A stretch of 64,000 bases of DNA from an uncultured Caldilineaceae bacterium (GCA_958295915.1 OY282381.1:3680722-3744721), one strand, 5' to 3'. Positions 1 to 8,651 are shown, counted from the first letter of the stretch. The notes: generated by a model not told the origin, from the sequence alone. A program made the numbers and translations.

Positions 1-508
1 GCTGAAGAGGATACGCATCGATGGCCGTTTCAGCCCGGGGAATACCCACAAGACGAAGCAGTTCGACCGCCATCTGCCGGGCCTCCTGCTTGGAGACCTT
101 CCGGTGCAGCCTGGCGACTTCGATAATCTGATTGCCTATGGTGTGAACCGGGCTGAGCGACGTCATCGGCTCCTGGAAGACCAGAGCGATCTCCGCCCCC
201 CGGATCGAGCGCATCTCTTGACTGTTTTCGCCCAGAGATGTCAAGGCAACCTCGCGCTCATAGCCGTCCTCCGTAAGCCGGCGCAGCAAGATCTCTCCCC
301 CCACGATGCGGCCAGGCCGCGGCACGATGCGGAGTATGGACAGCGCCGTAACACTCTTCCCACAGCCGCTCTCACCGACGACGCCCAGCGTTTGTCCGAG
401 GCGAACGTCAAAGCTGGCGCCGTCAACGGCCCGCACTATCCCCTCGTCCGTAAAAAAGTTCGTTTTCAGGTTGCGCACCGATAGAATCGGCTGCCGGTCG
501 TTTTCCAT
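1..508 (-). CDS. Peptide-type ABC transporter ATP-binding protein (N-terminal part, runs off window)
   Basis: Read on the minus strand from an ATG at 508, this frame stays open to the window edge (169 codons). It begins [19 protein letters not shown] and carries a Walker A motif (GESGCGKS, about residues 48-55) and a Q-loop region ([17 protein letters not shown]). This is the DppD/OppD pattern of dipeptide/oligopeptide importer ATPases, where MTSLNPV is usual. It lies 59 bp downstream of the permease gene at 567-1670 and is the last visible gene of the cassette (binding protein, two permeases, ATPase). The Walker B, signature motif and C-terminus lie outside the window. Cytoplasmic motor subunit by family; substrate unknown. 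Confidence 0.88.
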   Translation of the reverse strand, partial: MENDRQPILSVRNLKTNFFTDEGIVRAVDGASFDVRLGQTLGVVGESGCGKSVTALSILRIVPRPGRIVGGEILLRRLTEDGYEREVALTSLGENSQEMRSIRGAEIALVFQEPMTSLSPVHTIGNQIIEVARLHRKVSKQEARQMAVELLRLVGIPRAETAIDAYPLQ

Positions 509-566
509 ATCAGGATGATTGGATTCAAAGATCGATCCGAATTACAAATTGGAAATTCATAATTGA

Positions 567-1670
567 CTACACGCCGTACGGGTCGGCCGCGTCTCTCAGC
601 CCATCGCCCATAAAGTTGAAGGCCAGGATAACGACAACTACGGGGAGCGCCGCTACCAGCAGCCACGGCGATAACGCCACGGTCTCGATATTCTGTGCTT
701 GCTGAAGCATGACGCCCCAACTGATGGCCGGCGGGCGCAGACCCAGACCGAGAAAGCTCAACGCCGTCTCCGCCAGGATCATGGCCGGGATGGCCAAGGT
801 GACCGCGGCGATGATGTGGCTCTGAAAGGAGGGTACCATATGACGGAAGATGATGCGCTTGCGGCTACAGCCCGCCAGCTCCGCGGCCGTCACAAAGTCC
901 TCCTCGCGCAGCGACAGAAACCGTCCACGGACCACTCGCGCCAGCCCGGTCCAGCCGCGTAGAGCGATGACAATGGTAATGGCAAAGTAGATCTGCTCGA
1001 CGCTCCATTGTCTGGGGACGGCCGCCGCCAACCCCATCCACAGCGGGATGGTCGGAATAGAGCGCAGAATCTCGATGAGACGCTGAATAGTGTTGTCTAC
1101 AACGCCGCCGTAGAAGCCCGATATCCCGCCCAGCAGAACGCCCAACAGGAGGCTGAGCGCAACGGCCACCAGCCCAATCGTCAGAGAAGTACGGGTAGCA
1201 TACATCAGACGCGACCAAACATCGCGCCCCAAGGAGTCGGTGCCGAGTATGAACAGGGATTCCTCCACCTGGGCGCCCTCGACACCGATCAGATGGCGAT
1301 CAGCGGGAATAAACCCCAGAAACTCGTACTTGAAGCCGCGCACAAAAAAGCGAATCTTCACCTTCTGGCTTGGGTCTGCCTCGTAGACTCGCCTGAATGT
1401 GGTCAGATCACGCTTTCCCACAACCCCATACACGTGGGGACTGAGCTTGCCATCATCAAAAAAACGGATGGGCTGGGGCGGCATCAAGGAGCGGTAGGCT
1501 TCTGTCGTATTCGGATCCGTGTAGGCAAAAAAGTCCGCGCCCAGCACGACGAGGTAGAACGCGACTACGCCAACAGTAGCCACCACCGCCACGCGGTGCT
1601 TACGGAACCGCCACCACATCAGTCGCCATTGGCTGGCGACAAAGATCCGCTCCTCGTTGACCGCGCTCAC
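567..1670 (-). CDS. Peptide-type ABC transporter permease, DppC/OppC family
   Basis: Inner-membrane permease of a binding-protein-dependent importer, 367 aa. It has an N-terminal membrane segment (VAVVATVGVVAFYLVVLGA) and a cluster of five further segments in the C-terminal two thirds. The permease loop EDFVTAAELAGCSRKRIIF (about residues 256-274) contacts the ATPase, and the tail MGDGLRDAADPYGV is typical of DppC. It is longer than the usual ~300 aa because of a ~75-residue extracytoplasmic insert after the first membrane segment (about residues 50-125), seen in some family members. The start is a GTG at 1670. It lies between the DppB-type gene (1777-2775) and the truncated ATPase gene in one minus-strand operon. 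The insert may help dock the large 691-aa binding protein, which is inference. Confidence 0.92.
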   Translation of the reverse strand: MSAVNEERIFVASQWRLMWWRFRKHRVAVVATVGVVAFYLVVLGADFFAYTDPNTTEAYRSLMPPQPIRFFDDGKLSPHVYGVVGKRDLTTFRRVYEADPSQKVKIRFFVRGFKYEFLGFIPADRHLIGVEGAQVEESLFILGTDSLGRDVWSRLMYATRTSLTIGLVAVALSLLLGVLLGGISGFYGGVVDNTIQRLIEILRSIPTIPLWMGLAAAVPRQWSVEQIYFAITIVIALRGWTGLARVVRGRFLSLREEDFVTAAELAGCSRKRIIFRHMVPSFQSHIIAAVTLAIPAMILAETALSFLGLGLRPPAISWGVMLQQAQNIETVALSPWLLVAALPVVVVILAFNFMGDGLRDAADPYGV

Positions 1671-1734
1671 TGATCGTCCCGAATCGCATAAATCACAGTC
1701 GCATGCCTGCCTTGGTCAATTAAAAATTATTGTT

Positions 1735-1760
1735 CAATTACGAATTGGGCAGTTCATTCC
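1735..1760. repeat. Interspersed repeat, AT-rich 26-mer, copy 1
   Basis: The 26 bases here are identical to 5026-5051. The core is CAATTACGAATTGGGCAGTT. Related AATTCGTAATTC-like text occurs at 541-566 and 60762-60779. All copies are intergenic and AT-rich compared with the genes around them, which suggests a dispersed element family rather than regulatory sites of one operon. Confidence 0.7.
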
Positions 1761-1776
1761 AAATCCGTAATTCGCT

Positions 1777-2775
1777 TTATCCTTCCTGGACCATCCCAAA
1801 TCGGATGCGTGGATCGATCCACATCAACAGCAAGTCTGAAATAAACGTGCCGATGACAGTTAAGGAGCCGAGCATCAGGATGATGGTCCCCGCCAGGAAC
1901 ATGTCCTGGGCAATAAGGGACCCTAAGAGGATTGGACCGAGCGTCGGCAAGCTCAATACGAAGGAGACGATAACACTGCCCGACAAGATATAGGGCAACA
2001 GATAGCCAATGGTGCTGACAAAAGGATTGAGGGCCACGCGCACCGGATACTTCAGGATGAGCCGGCGCTCTGACAGTCCCATGGCCCGGGCCGTAATGAC
2101 ATAAGGCTTACGCAGTTCGTCGAGCAGATTGGCCCGCATGATGCGGATCAGTTCCGCGGTACCGCTCAGGGCGATGATTAAAGCGGGTAGCGGGAGATGA
2201 TAGAGCAAGTCCCTCACTTTGCCCCAGCTCCACGGCTCTAATTGGTACTCAGGAGAGAACAGCCCGCCGATGTTGGCATCGTACAGAACGAAGCCCAGAT
2301 ACATCAACAACAGAGCCAGAAGGAAGTTGGGGACCCCCAAGCCGATGAAACCGACAAAGGTAAAGGCGTAATCTCCTATAGAGTACTGTCGCACCGCCGA
2401 ATAGATGCCGATGGGCAGGGCGATCGCCCAAGTCAGCAACACGGCCCCCAATGAGACGACGACGGTCATGGCCAGCCGATCACCGATCACGTCAAGCACC
2501 GACTGCTTCCACAGCATGGAAGTGCCAAAGTTGCCCCGAAACATATTCCCCATCCACCTGAGGTACTGCTCGTGTATAGGCCTGTCTAGCGCGTACTGCC
2601 TGCGCATGGCCTCCATTTGCTGCTCTGAGACGTCGGTTTCCATGACCGCCAATTGGGCCATGTAGGCGTCGACAAAGTCCCCAGGCGGCAACTGGATGAT
2701 GATAAAGGAGAGCACGGTGACCGCCCACAACGTAAAGATGGCCAAAACACCACGACGGGCAAAGTAAGCGAACAT
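1777..2775 (-). CDS. Peptide-type ABC transporter permease, DppB/OppB family
   Basis: Inner-membrane permease, 332 aa. The N-terminal segment LAIFTLWAVTVLSFIIIQLPPGD is the hallmark opening of the DppB family. An extracytoplasmic region to about residue 95 is followed by five membrane segments, with the ATPase-contact loop RKPYVITARAMGLSERR near residues 223-240. The C-terminus LLMWIDPRIRFG matches the family ending (DPRIR). A Shine-Dalgarno-like GGAGG lies just before the ATG at 2775. It forms the heteromeric channel with the product of 567-1670. The 106-bp gap between the two permease genes holds an AT-rich interspersed repeat (1735-1760) that also occurs upstream of the binding-protein gene. 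Confidence 0.93.
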   Translation of the reverse strand: MFAYFARRGVLAIFTLWAVTVLSFIIIQLPPGDFVDAYMAQLAVMETDVSEQQMEAMRRQYALDRPIHEQYLRWMGNMFRGNFGTSMLWKQSVLDVIGDRLAMTVVVSLGAVLLTWAIALPIGIYSAVRQYSIGDYAFTFVGFIGLGVPNFLLALLLMYLGFVLYDANIGGLFSPEYQLEPWSWGKVRDLLYHLPLPALIIALSGTAELIRIMRANLLDELRKPYVITARAMGLSERRLILKYPVRVALNPFVSTIGYLLPYILSGSVIVSFVLSLPTLGPILLGSLIAQDMFLAGTIILMLGSLTVIGTFISDLLLMWIDPRIRFGMVQEG

Positions 2776-2815
2776 TCCACAACCTCCGCCGCAGAAGAGA
2801 GAAAAAAACAGTGGT

Positions 2816-2888
2816 CAGTAGGGGCGCAACCTTTGTAGTCGCCCAAGGCGGGCACAAGGCCCGCCCCTACCAGCCACTGACCACTAGG
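2816..2888. repeat. Composite interspersed repeats between binding-protein and permease genes
   Basis: The gap between the genes ending at 2892 and starting at 2775 (both minus) holds two repeat types. GTAGGGGCG...GCCCGCCCCTAC (about 2818-2870) is a self-complementary element related to text at 12668, 30931 and 61623. It is flanked by CAGTGGTCAGT/CCACTGACCACT motifs seen at many other gaps in the window. The GTAGGGGCG/CGCCCCTAC ends can pair, so the transcript could form an intercistronic stem-loop. Confidence 0.6.
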
Positions 2889-2891
2889 GTT

Positions 2892-4967
2892 TTACTGATC
2901 CGTAAAGTACCATGTTGGTGGATGGCCACTGGCAGGCGTCCTGCAATGCTGAGCCGGACACCCACGCCTGGGAACATTGCCCATGTTGTTTTTGGTGATG
3001 GCGACACCGGCAGACTGCCCGACGGTGCCCATGCTCCATACCTGGTCGACGACGAGTTGCCAGATCTCCTGGCCGATTTTGTTCCGCTCTTCCGCTGATA
3101 CCGTGGCACCCTGCCTGAACAATTCCAGCGCCCGCTCCATCTCTGGATACGGTGGCGCCATGCCTTCCGCGCCGCCGCTCACGTACCACCTGGCGATTTC
3201 CGGCCCCATGTAAGCTTCATTCGTATTCACCGGTAACACGTGCCTCGGGTAGAGCCACAGCTGCGAAGCGCCGCCGTTGCCCCATATACCGATCTGGTGC
3301 TTGTTGGCCCGAGCTTCAGTCTCGAACAGGCTGCGCTCCTGCGCCTTGATATCGGCCCAGATACCGATATCCTTCCAATGGTCCTTCACCATTTCCGCTA
3401 TCGGCTCGTTACCTCCAACGACCATACCAATCTCGATGCGTAGCCGCTCCCCCGATCCGTCCATCCGCAGACGGTAGCCTTCGTCGTCCTTCTCTGTCAG
3501 CCCTATCTCGTCCAGCATCTCGTTCGCTGTGTCAGGATCGTGGGTAGCCCACTTTGTTACGTACTCTTCACCTGCGGTGGACGGCAAGTCTGGTGAACAC
3601 ATCACCGAGCCAGGCACGCCGAGCCCCAGGAAGTAGGCCTCGTTGATCTGGTCGCGCTGAATCCCCATGGACAGAGCACGGCGGAAATCTACGCTCCGTA
3701 TCCACTTCTGTATCTCAGCGTCTCCGTCGTAGCTGTGATTGAAATGAAACCCAGCCGAGTGACAGAAACCTCGACCGATATCGATCCGGTAGTCGCCTGT
3801 TTCCTGGTACTCCAAGAGAACGGGCAGCTTTGAGATTCCTATGTGACGAGCCTGTTGGTCAATCTCGCCAGCGACAGCCCGCAGGGCCAACACCTCTCGG
3901 TCCTCCGCCAGATTGATCACGATCTCATCGATATACGGAAGCTGGTTCCCCGCGGTGTCCACCGCCCAGTAATACGGGTTTCGCACCATAGACCAGATCG
4001 GCTCAATAACGGGGCGCGCCGTCACCCAGGGGCTCATTACCGGTAGGTCCGGGTTCCGTGCAGGATAGGAATGGAAAAGGTACATGTCCAGCCAGCTCTC
4101 GAATCCCTCGTCCTGGGCCCTCTCGGTCACTTCCTCCTCGGAAGAATACTTGGGGAGAAACTGGCTCATGTAGTGCTTGGCCGCATATCCGCCCCCGCCC
4201 GTGCCTAAGCTGCCCTCGGGTGCGGCGGCTACCATATTATGGCCGGCGAGGATGTCCAGAAACAGGGGATAGGACTCCGCGAACGTGTAGGAAATCGTAT
4301 AGTCGTCAATTTTTTCCATCACGCCCACTGCCCCGCCAATCACCAATTCGGGCGGCGGGCTTGGAAAGATATCCTCGTTCAGGGCAACATCCTCGTACCA
4401 GAAGAGAAAGTCGTCGGCCGTAAAGGGTGCCCCGTCAGACCACTTGGCGCCTCTGCGGAGATGGAGGACGTACTTCCGACCATCATCCTGGATCTCCCAG
4501 TCTTTGAGCAGGCTGGGTACAATAAACGCCCCAGTGTAGTCCCAAGCCAAAAGTCTGGTCGAGTTATTGATGCGCATCATATTCTCGCCGTCGGCAGGCC
4601 CGGTGAACGCACGACGCCAGGTGCCCCCGTACTGGCCGATCTCGTTCAAAGGATCGATGACATAGACGTTTTCCGCATCCGGTAGACGCTCCTCCACCGA
4701 CGGCAACGTCCCTGCCGCGACCATCTCCGCCAGCATCGGCGCCTCGCCGAACTCCGTGGGGTACTGCGCCGGATCTAGGATGATCTCTGGCCCTTCTATG
4801 GGGACAATCTGCGGCAGTGCCGGCGGGCCTTCCGCCATCTCCTCGGACGGGCCTTCCGCCATCTCTTCGGCCGGAGTGGCGACCTCTGCTACACCGCCAC
4901 ACGCGGCGAGTGCGAGGGATACCAATATCACGATCCCCAGCAGCCATGATATCTTCATCTGTTTCAT
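2892..4967 (-). CDS. Peptide-type ABC transporter substrate-binding lipoprotein (SBP family 5)
   Basis: Secreted lipoprotein that captures substrate for the permeases at 567-2775; 691 aa. It starts at ATG 4967 after GGAGG. A Sec signal with lipobox (LALAACGG, about residues 17-24) is followed by a low-complexity linker with a repeated EEMAEGP motif. The mature protein has family-5 features: LRRGAKWSDGAPFTADDFLFW (split here as the LRRGAKWSDG and FTADDF motifs, about residues 170-190), FRRALSMGIQRDQINEAYF, and a C-terminal ITKNNMGNVPRR ending that I associate with large Chloroflexota family-5 proteins. At ~690 aa it exceeds the ~530 aa typical of DppA. It is first gene of the operon; the substrate is not readable (peptide or oligosaccharide). 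Confidence 0.93.
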   Translation of the reverse strand: MKQMKISWLLGIVILVSLALAACGGVAEVATPAEEMAEGPSEEMAEGPPALPQIVPIEGPEIILDPAQYPTEFGEAPMLAEMVAAGTLPSVEERLPDAENVYVIDPLNEIGQYGGTWRRAFTGPADGENMMRINNSTRLLAWDYTGAFIVPSLLKDWEIQDDGRKYVLHLRRGAKWSDGAPFTADDFLFWYEDVALNEDIFPSPPPELVIGGAVGVMEKIDDYTISYTFAESYPLFLDILAGHNMVAAAPEGSLGTGGGGYAAKHYMSQFLPKYSSEEEVTERAQDEGFESWLDMYLFHSYPARNPDLPVMSPWVTARPVIEPIWSMVRNPYYWAVDTAGNQLPYIDEIVINLAEDREVLALRAVAGEIDQQARHIGISKLPVLLEYQETGDYRIDIGRGFCHSAGFHFNHSYDGDAEIQKWIRSVDFRRALSMGIQRDQINEAYFLGLGVPGSVMCSPDLPSTAGEEYVTKWATHDPDTANEMLDEIGLTEKDDEGYRLRMDGSGERLRIEIGMVVGGNEPIAEMVKDHWKDIGIWADIKAQERSLFETEARANKHQIGIWGNGGASQLWLYPRHVLPVNTNEAYMGPEIARWYVSGGAEGMAPPYPEMERALELFRQGATVSAEERNKIGQEIWQLVVDQVWSMGTVGQSAGVAITKNNMGNVPRRGCPAQHCRTPASGHPPTWYFTDQ

Positions 4968-5025
4968 TTCTTACTCCTCCTTTGGCAGAAATGCGAATAC
5001 TTCTGTGGGTCGATTAGAAATTGTG

Positions 5026-5051
5026 CAATTACGAATTGGGCAGTTCATTCC
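5026..5051. repeat. Interspersed repeat, AT-rich 26-mer, copy 2
   Basis: Identical over 26 bases to 1735-1760. It lies in the leader region upstream of the binding-protein gene, next to a second AATTC-rich stretch (5052-5072). Confidence 0.7.
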
Positions 5052-5059
5052 GAATTCCT

Positions 5060-5395
5060 GATTCGGAATTCATATGCTGATAGAAAGCGTTCCACCAGTC
5101 TGCTCTTGGCAGTGCCAACTCTTGGGCAATGATGACCTGGTAGCGCTCCTGAACGACTTCAAAGCGCTGCTGCATAGCCTTGTGGGAAATTCAGCAAAGC
5201 TGATCGCATGCGGAACCGCTGCCCAATCTGCCCCGCTCGCCTCGAAGGCGATCTCGCCCATCATGGCGTGGCGCGCCTCATCCCAGAGCTGCTGGGCCAG
5301 ATCTCGATAAAACGCCAGAGCAATAAGCTCCGGCACGTGCATTTCCGTACGACTGCCAGATCTTCCTCGAAGAGCCAGGAGACAAGGCCCTTAGT
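5060..5395 (-). pseudogene. Degraded ferritin-like domain protein fragment
   Basis: On the minus strand three frames carry consecutive pieces that resemble one ferritin-like protein: GLVSWLFEEDLAVVRK, then ELIALAFYRDLAQQLWDEA and RHAMMGEIAFEASGADW, then MQQRFEVVQERYQVIIAQEL. No single frame is open throughout, so at least two frameshifts are needed to join them, and no full-length start or N-terminal half is visible. The best reading is a decayed, 5'-truncated remnant. It lies in the 460-bp gap between the first beta-propeller gene and the binding-protein gene, beside an interspersed repeat. The family name is by eye from the LWDEARHAMMGE motif and could be wrong. Confidence 0.5.
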
Positions 5396-5427
5396 CTGTG
5401 GACAGGCTGAGCTTGTACTGCGCGTTG

Positions 5428-6327
5428 CTAGATCTTGACAAACTTCCGCACATGATTGCCGTGGTCGCCCAGCTCGCCGACAAAGATGTTGCTGTGCGAA
5501 TCGGTCCAGATGCTGTGCGGCATACGCATACCAGATTCTTCACCCCGAAAGCGGCCAACCAGTTCGCCCGCTTCAGTAAAGATTGAGACACCGACCGGCT
5601 CCGGCCCCCTGGCCATCGACCTGCCCTGCTCGGCGACGTAGACCAGTTTGTCCGGGCTGATATACACATCGCCAGGACTATTCACATCTTCCCACATCTC
5701 AATGAATTGTCCCTCCCGGTCAAAGATCTGAATGCGGCTGGACTCCCGATCACAGACCAAAACCCTGCCCTGTGTGTCGATGCCGATATTGTGCACCAAC
5801 GCGAACTGACCCGGCTCCGTGCCAGATGTTCCCCACGAAAGCTCAAGCTCGCCCTCTGGGGAAAAGCGACGGACCTGATGGTTCCCATAGCCATCCGCGA
5901 CAAAGATCGCGCCGTCTTGGGCTATCGCCACCCCTGCCGGCATATTGAATGGACCGTCCAAGCTGGTTCCATACGGCGTCACCGTCATCATGGCCCAGCC
6001 CCGACGCCCCAATTCGAGCAGCTTCTCCCCATGCCGCGTGTGCTTGGTGACTACGTGATCTTGCCGGTCAGTGACCCACACATAGTCATCGGCGTCGATA
6101 TACATGCCGTGTGGTTCCTTAAATGCCCCCTCGCCCCATGAAGTAACGAAGCTGCCGCTGTCCGCCTCAAACACAGCCACCGGATGCTTGTGTCGATTAA
6201 AGATAAAGACCCGATCCCGCGAATCAATCGCCAGATCGGATACCGACCCCAATGACCACCCTTCAGGCACTGTTGGCCAGGATTCGTCCAGTTCATACCG
6301 AAAATCGCCATATCCCACTGTCAGCAT
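5428..6327 (-). CDS. NHL-repeat six-bladed beta-propeller protein, copy 1
   Basis: A 299-aa protein built of repeated ~45-residue blades with the NHL pattern (DSRDRVFIFNR, DADDYVWVTDR, AQDGAIFVADGYGNHQVRRF, DTQGRVLVCDRESSRIQIF). This fold is used by peptidyl-alpha-hydroxyglycine lyase-like proteins and other ligand-binding propellers. No signal peptide is visible, so it is probably cytoplasmic. The start at ATG 6327 is chosen because GGAGGA precedes it and the paralogue begins with the same MLTVGYGDFRYE; the open frame further upstream is only translated palindromic repeat. It is a tandem duplicate of 6667-7545 and differs by a short insert (GRSMARGPEP) in the penultimate blade. Catalysis is unproven. 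Confidence 0.85.
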   Translation of the reverse strand: MLTVGYGDFRYELDESWPTVPEGWSLGSVSDLAIDSRDRVFIFNRHKHPVAVFEADSGSFVTSWGEGAFKEPHGMYIDADDYVWVTDRQDHVVTKHTRHGEKLLELGRRGWAMMTVTPYGTSLDGPFNMPAGVAIAQDGAIFVADGYGNHQVRRFSPEGELELSWGTSGTEPGQFALVHNIGIDTQGRVLVCDRESSRIQIFDREGQFIEMWEDVNSPGDVYISPDKLVYVAEQGRSMARGPEPVGVSIFTEAGELVGRFRGEESGMRMPHSIWTDSHSNIFVGELGDHGNHVRKFVKI

Positions 6328-6342
6328 CAGTTGTCCTCCTGT

Positions 6343-6609
6343 GTCGCGCCCAACAGTGGCACGCATACAACAGTTAAATGTCGCGCCCAACAGTGGCGCG
6401 CAATACAACAGTTAAATATCGCGCCCAACAGTGGCGCGCAATACAACAGTCAAATGTCGCGCCCAACAGTGGCGCGCAATACAACAGTTAAATGTCGCGC
6501 CCAACAGTGGCGCGCATACGACAGTTAAATGTCGCGCCCAACAGTGGCGCGCAATACAACAGTTAAATATCGCGCCCAACAGTGGCGCGCAGCAATACAA
6601 CAGTTAAAT
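6343..6609. repeat. Seven-copy tandem palindromic repeat array
   Basis: Seven head-to-tail units with a 37-38 bp period; the CGCGCC arm begins at 6345, 6382, 6420, 6458, 6496, 6533 and 6571. Each unit holds the hairpin CGCGCC-CAACAGT-GGCGCG (6-bp stem, 7-nt loop; the first copy has one arm mismatch) followed by a spacer close to CAATACAACAGTTAAAT. The spacers are nearly identical, so this is not a CRISPR array. Single copies occur at 7563-7581, 7596-7614 and, inside a gene, 15517-15535. The array sits directly upstream of the first beta-propeller gene. Confidence 0.93.
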
Positions 6610-6666
6610 CAGGAGAATCACAGTTCAGTTTGTGATCCTGTCCGGTTGGGTTTCTACTGCGCGTCG

Positions 6667-7545
6667 CTAGATCCTGACAAACTTCTGCACGCAATGGCCG
6701 TGGTGGCTCAGCTCCGATATAAAGATGTTGCTGTGCGAATCGATCCAGATGCCGTGCACGCCACGCAGACCAGATTCCTTACCCCGGAAGCGGCAAACCA
6801 GTTCGCCCGCTTCACTGAAGATCGAAACAGCCCCCCCGCCCCCCTGCTCGGCGACGTAGACCAGTTTATCGGGGCTGACGTACACATCGCCAGGAGCTTT
6901 TACATCATCCCAGATCGTAATGAATTGCCCCTCACGGTCAAAGATCTGAATGCGGTTGTTCGCCCGATCACAGACCAAAACCCTGCCCTGTGTGTCGATG
7001 CCGATATTGTGCACCAACGCGAACTGACCCGGCTCCGTGCCAGACGTTCCCCACGAAAGCTCCAACTCGCCCTCTGGGGAGAAGCGATGCACCTGACGGT
7101 TCCCATAGCCGTCCGCGACAAAGATCGCGCCGTCTTCCGCTATCGCCACCCCCGCCGGCATGTTGAACGGTGGATCCAAGCTAGTGCCGTGCGGCGTCAC
7201 CGTCATCATGGCCCAGCCCCGACGCCCCAATTCGAGCAGCTTCTCCCCATGCCGCGTGTGCTTGGTGACTACGTGATCTTGCCGGTCAGTGGCCCACACA
7301 TAGTCGTCGGCGTCAATAAAGATGCCGTGCGGTTCCGTAAATTCACCCTCGCCCCACGAGGTAACGAAGCTCCCCGTGTCCGCCTCAAACGCGATCACTG
7401 GATGCTCGTTTCGATTAAAGACAAAGACCCGATCCCGCGAATCAACCGCCAGATCGGACGGATGATCCATCGACCACCCTTCAGGCACTGTTGGCCAGGA
7501 TTCGTCCTGTTCGTAGCGAAAATCGCCATATCCCACTGTCAGCAT
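6667..7545 (-). CDS. NHL-repeat six-bladed beta-propeller protein, copy 2
   Basis: Close paralogue (292 aa) of the gene at 5428-6327. Long stretches are identical (ADDYVWxTDRQDHVVTKHTR, SWGTSGTEPGQFALVHNIGI), with most changes in blade 1 and near the C-terminus. The ATG at 7545 is preceded by GGAGGAC, as in copy 1. The open frame upstream is translated palindromic repeat (RATVGRD twice) and is not part of the protein. The duplication includes the repeat-bearing leader: both genes have the same spacing from start codon to the first CGCGCC palindrome. The gene lies downstream of a uronate-dehydrogenase-like gene and an LplABC-type importer on the same strand, suggesting a role in that pathway, perhaps a lactonase-like or sensing propeller (inference). 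Confidence 0.85.
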   Translation of the reverse strand: MLTVGYGDFRYEQDESWPTVPEGWSMDHPSDLAVDSRDRVFVFNRNEHPVIAFEADTGSFVTSWGEGEFTEPHGIFIDADDYVWATDRQDHVVTKHTRHGEKLLELGRRGWAMMTVTPHGTSLDPPFNMPAGVAIAEDGAIFVADGYGNRQVHRFSPEGELELSWGTSGTEPGQFALVHNIGIDTQGRVLVCDRANNRIQIFDREGQFITIWDDVKAPGDVYVSPDKLVYVAEQGGGGAVSIFSEAGELVCRFRGKESGLRGVHGIWIDSHSNIFISELSHHGHCVQKFVRI

Positions 7546-7562
7546 CAGTTGTCCTCCCGTGT

Positions 7563-7614
7563 CGCGCCCAACAGTGGCGCGCATACAACCTGAGTCGCGC
7601 CCTACAGTGGCGCG
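7563..7614. repeat. Two single copies of the CGCGCC-loop-GGCGCG palindrome
   Basis: Copies at 7563-7581 (loop CAACAGT) and 7596-7614 (loop CTACAGT) lie between the beta-propeller copy 2 start and the stop of the SDR gene at 7622. They are the same element as in the array at 6343-6609, but with a shorter and different spacer. Confidence 0.85.
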
Positions 7615-7621
7615 CAAATAG

Positions 7622-8413
7622 TCAAGTCCTGCGCCAATGATCATCCGCGCTATCGGACGGGACAGTACCCAACAGCTCCCAGGCGTAGGGCGTGTCGTAG
7701 ATCTTCCACCTATTGTTGGACGCGCCGTAAAGGATTTCATAGTTTATATTGGGGCGTTCGACACAAGCCCGAAAAAAGCCGGCCGCATCGCCATGGCTGA
7801 ACCAACTCACCAGCGAGCGATAGTCACGGCCAGGACGATTGTAAGAAGGAAGCGTGCCGAGACGAACACAGATGACCTCCATCGGACGCTGGTCAGGCCG
7901 ATCGATGTTGCCCCCCTCGGTATAGTAGCGCCCCAGAGACTCGCCAAAGATTTTGGTAGCGCCGTATCGACTGTCCGGCCTGGCCGGATCATCGCCCTTG
8001 ACCAGCTCGATAGCGGCCGGATCCAGATCGTCCAGGCGGCCGGATACAATGGACAGGTAAGGCTCGTCGAATTCATAGCCGCCCATAGCGTGCATAGAAC
8101 TGGCGAAGATGACCCGGCGCACGCCGGCATCGTGGGCCGCATCGTACATGTGGGCCGTGGCAATCAGGTTGGGATTCGTCAGCGCATCCCAACCGATTTC
8201 GACCTCATGTCGTGGATCGGCTGCCAGATGGATGACCACCTCCATGTCTTCGAAAACCGGCGGCAGCGCGTCCGCATCACAAAGATCAACCTGGGTTGCA
8301 TTCGCCCATTCTGACGGGCGCAGATCCAAGCCGTACACGTCATGGTCGCGGCCAAGTTCAGGCGCCAAAAAACTGCCGATCGTGCCGGCGATACCGGTAA
8401 TAAGGATTTTCAT
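7622..8413 (-). CDS. NAD-dependent epimerase/dehydratase family protein, uronate-dehydrogenase-like
   Basis: Extended short-chain dehydrogenase, 263 aa, with the nucleotide-binding start MKILITGIAGTIGSFLAPEL and the catalytic pair in SRYGATKIFGESL (YxxxK near residues 143-147). The surroundings (VVIHLAADPR, FASSMHAMGGY, VCVRLGTLP, a C-terminal LYGASNNRWKIYD) resemble the uronate (hexuronate) dehydrogenase branch, which oxidises D-galacturonate or D-glucuronate to an aldarolactone. The start at ATG 8413 is supported by AGGAGAC just upstream. It is downstream of the sugar importer at 8652-12618 and upstream of the propellers, fitting cytoplasmic oxidation of an imported sugar or uronate. Assignment to this branch rather than UDP-sugar epimerases is by eye. 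Confidence 0.82.
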   Translation of the reverse strand: MKILITGIAGTIGSFLAPELGRDHDVYGLDLRPSEWANATQVDLCDADALPPVFEDMEVVIHLAADPRHEVEIGWDALTNPNLIATAHMYDAAHDAGVRRVIFASSMHAMGGYEFDEPYLSIVSGRLDDLDPAAIELVKGDDPARPDSRYGATKIFGESLGRYYTEGGNIDRPDQRPMEVICVRLGTLPSYNRPGRDYRSLVSWFSHGDAAGFFRACVERPNINYEILYGASNNRWKIYDTPYAWELLGTVPSDSADDHWRRT

Positions 8414-8519
8414 ACGTTGTCTCCTGGAGGATTTTTCAGTCAATCATATATCAGAAATTGGTCGATGTCAAACGCCCAAGTCGCGCTGGGTGTGTTCCAG
8501 ATTTTTGGGAAGAGGAACA

Positions 8520-8645
8520 CATTGTCTGAATCAGGATTTTCAGGATATAGATTTTCAACGCCAAGGCGCGAAGGCGCAAGGACGCAAGGAATTCCCTGAT
8601 TTTCCTTTGCGCCCTTTGCATCCTGCGACATTGCGTTGTTTTTTC
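8520..8645. repeat. Interspersed repeat cluster (CTGAATCAGGAT and CGCAAGGACGCAAGG families)
   Basis: The 238-bp gap between the SDR gene and the permease gene contains TGTCTGAATCAGGATTTTCA followed by a CGCAAGGACGCAAGG / CCTTTGCGCC...TTGCGACATTGCGTT element. The same families recur at 33940-34012, 35853-36008, 43460-43506, 44965-45007 and 49975-50045. The CGCAAAG-type half and the TTTGCG-type half are complementary and can fold back, so the transcript of the preceding permease gene would end in a large hairpin. Confidence 0.65.
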
Positions 8646-8651
8646 AAACAG

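Noticed and set aside
6343-6609. Possible CRISPR array
   Set aside because: The units are contiguous 37-38 bp repeats and the parts between hairpins are nearly identical, so there are no unique spacers; no cas gene is present.
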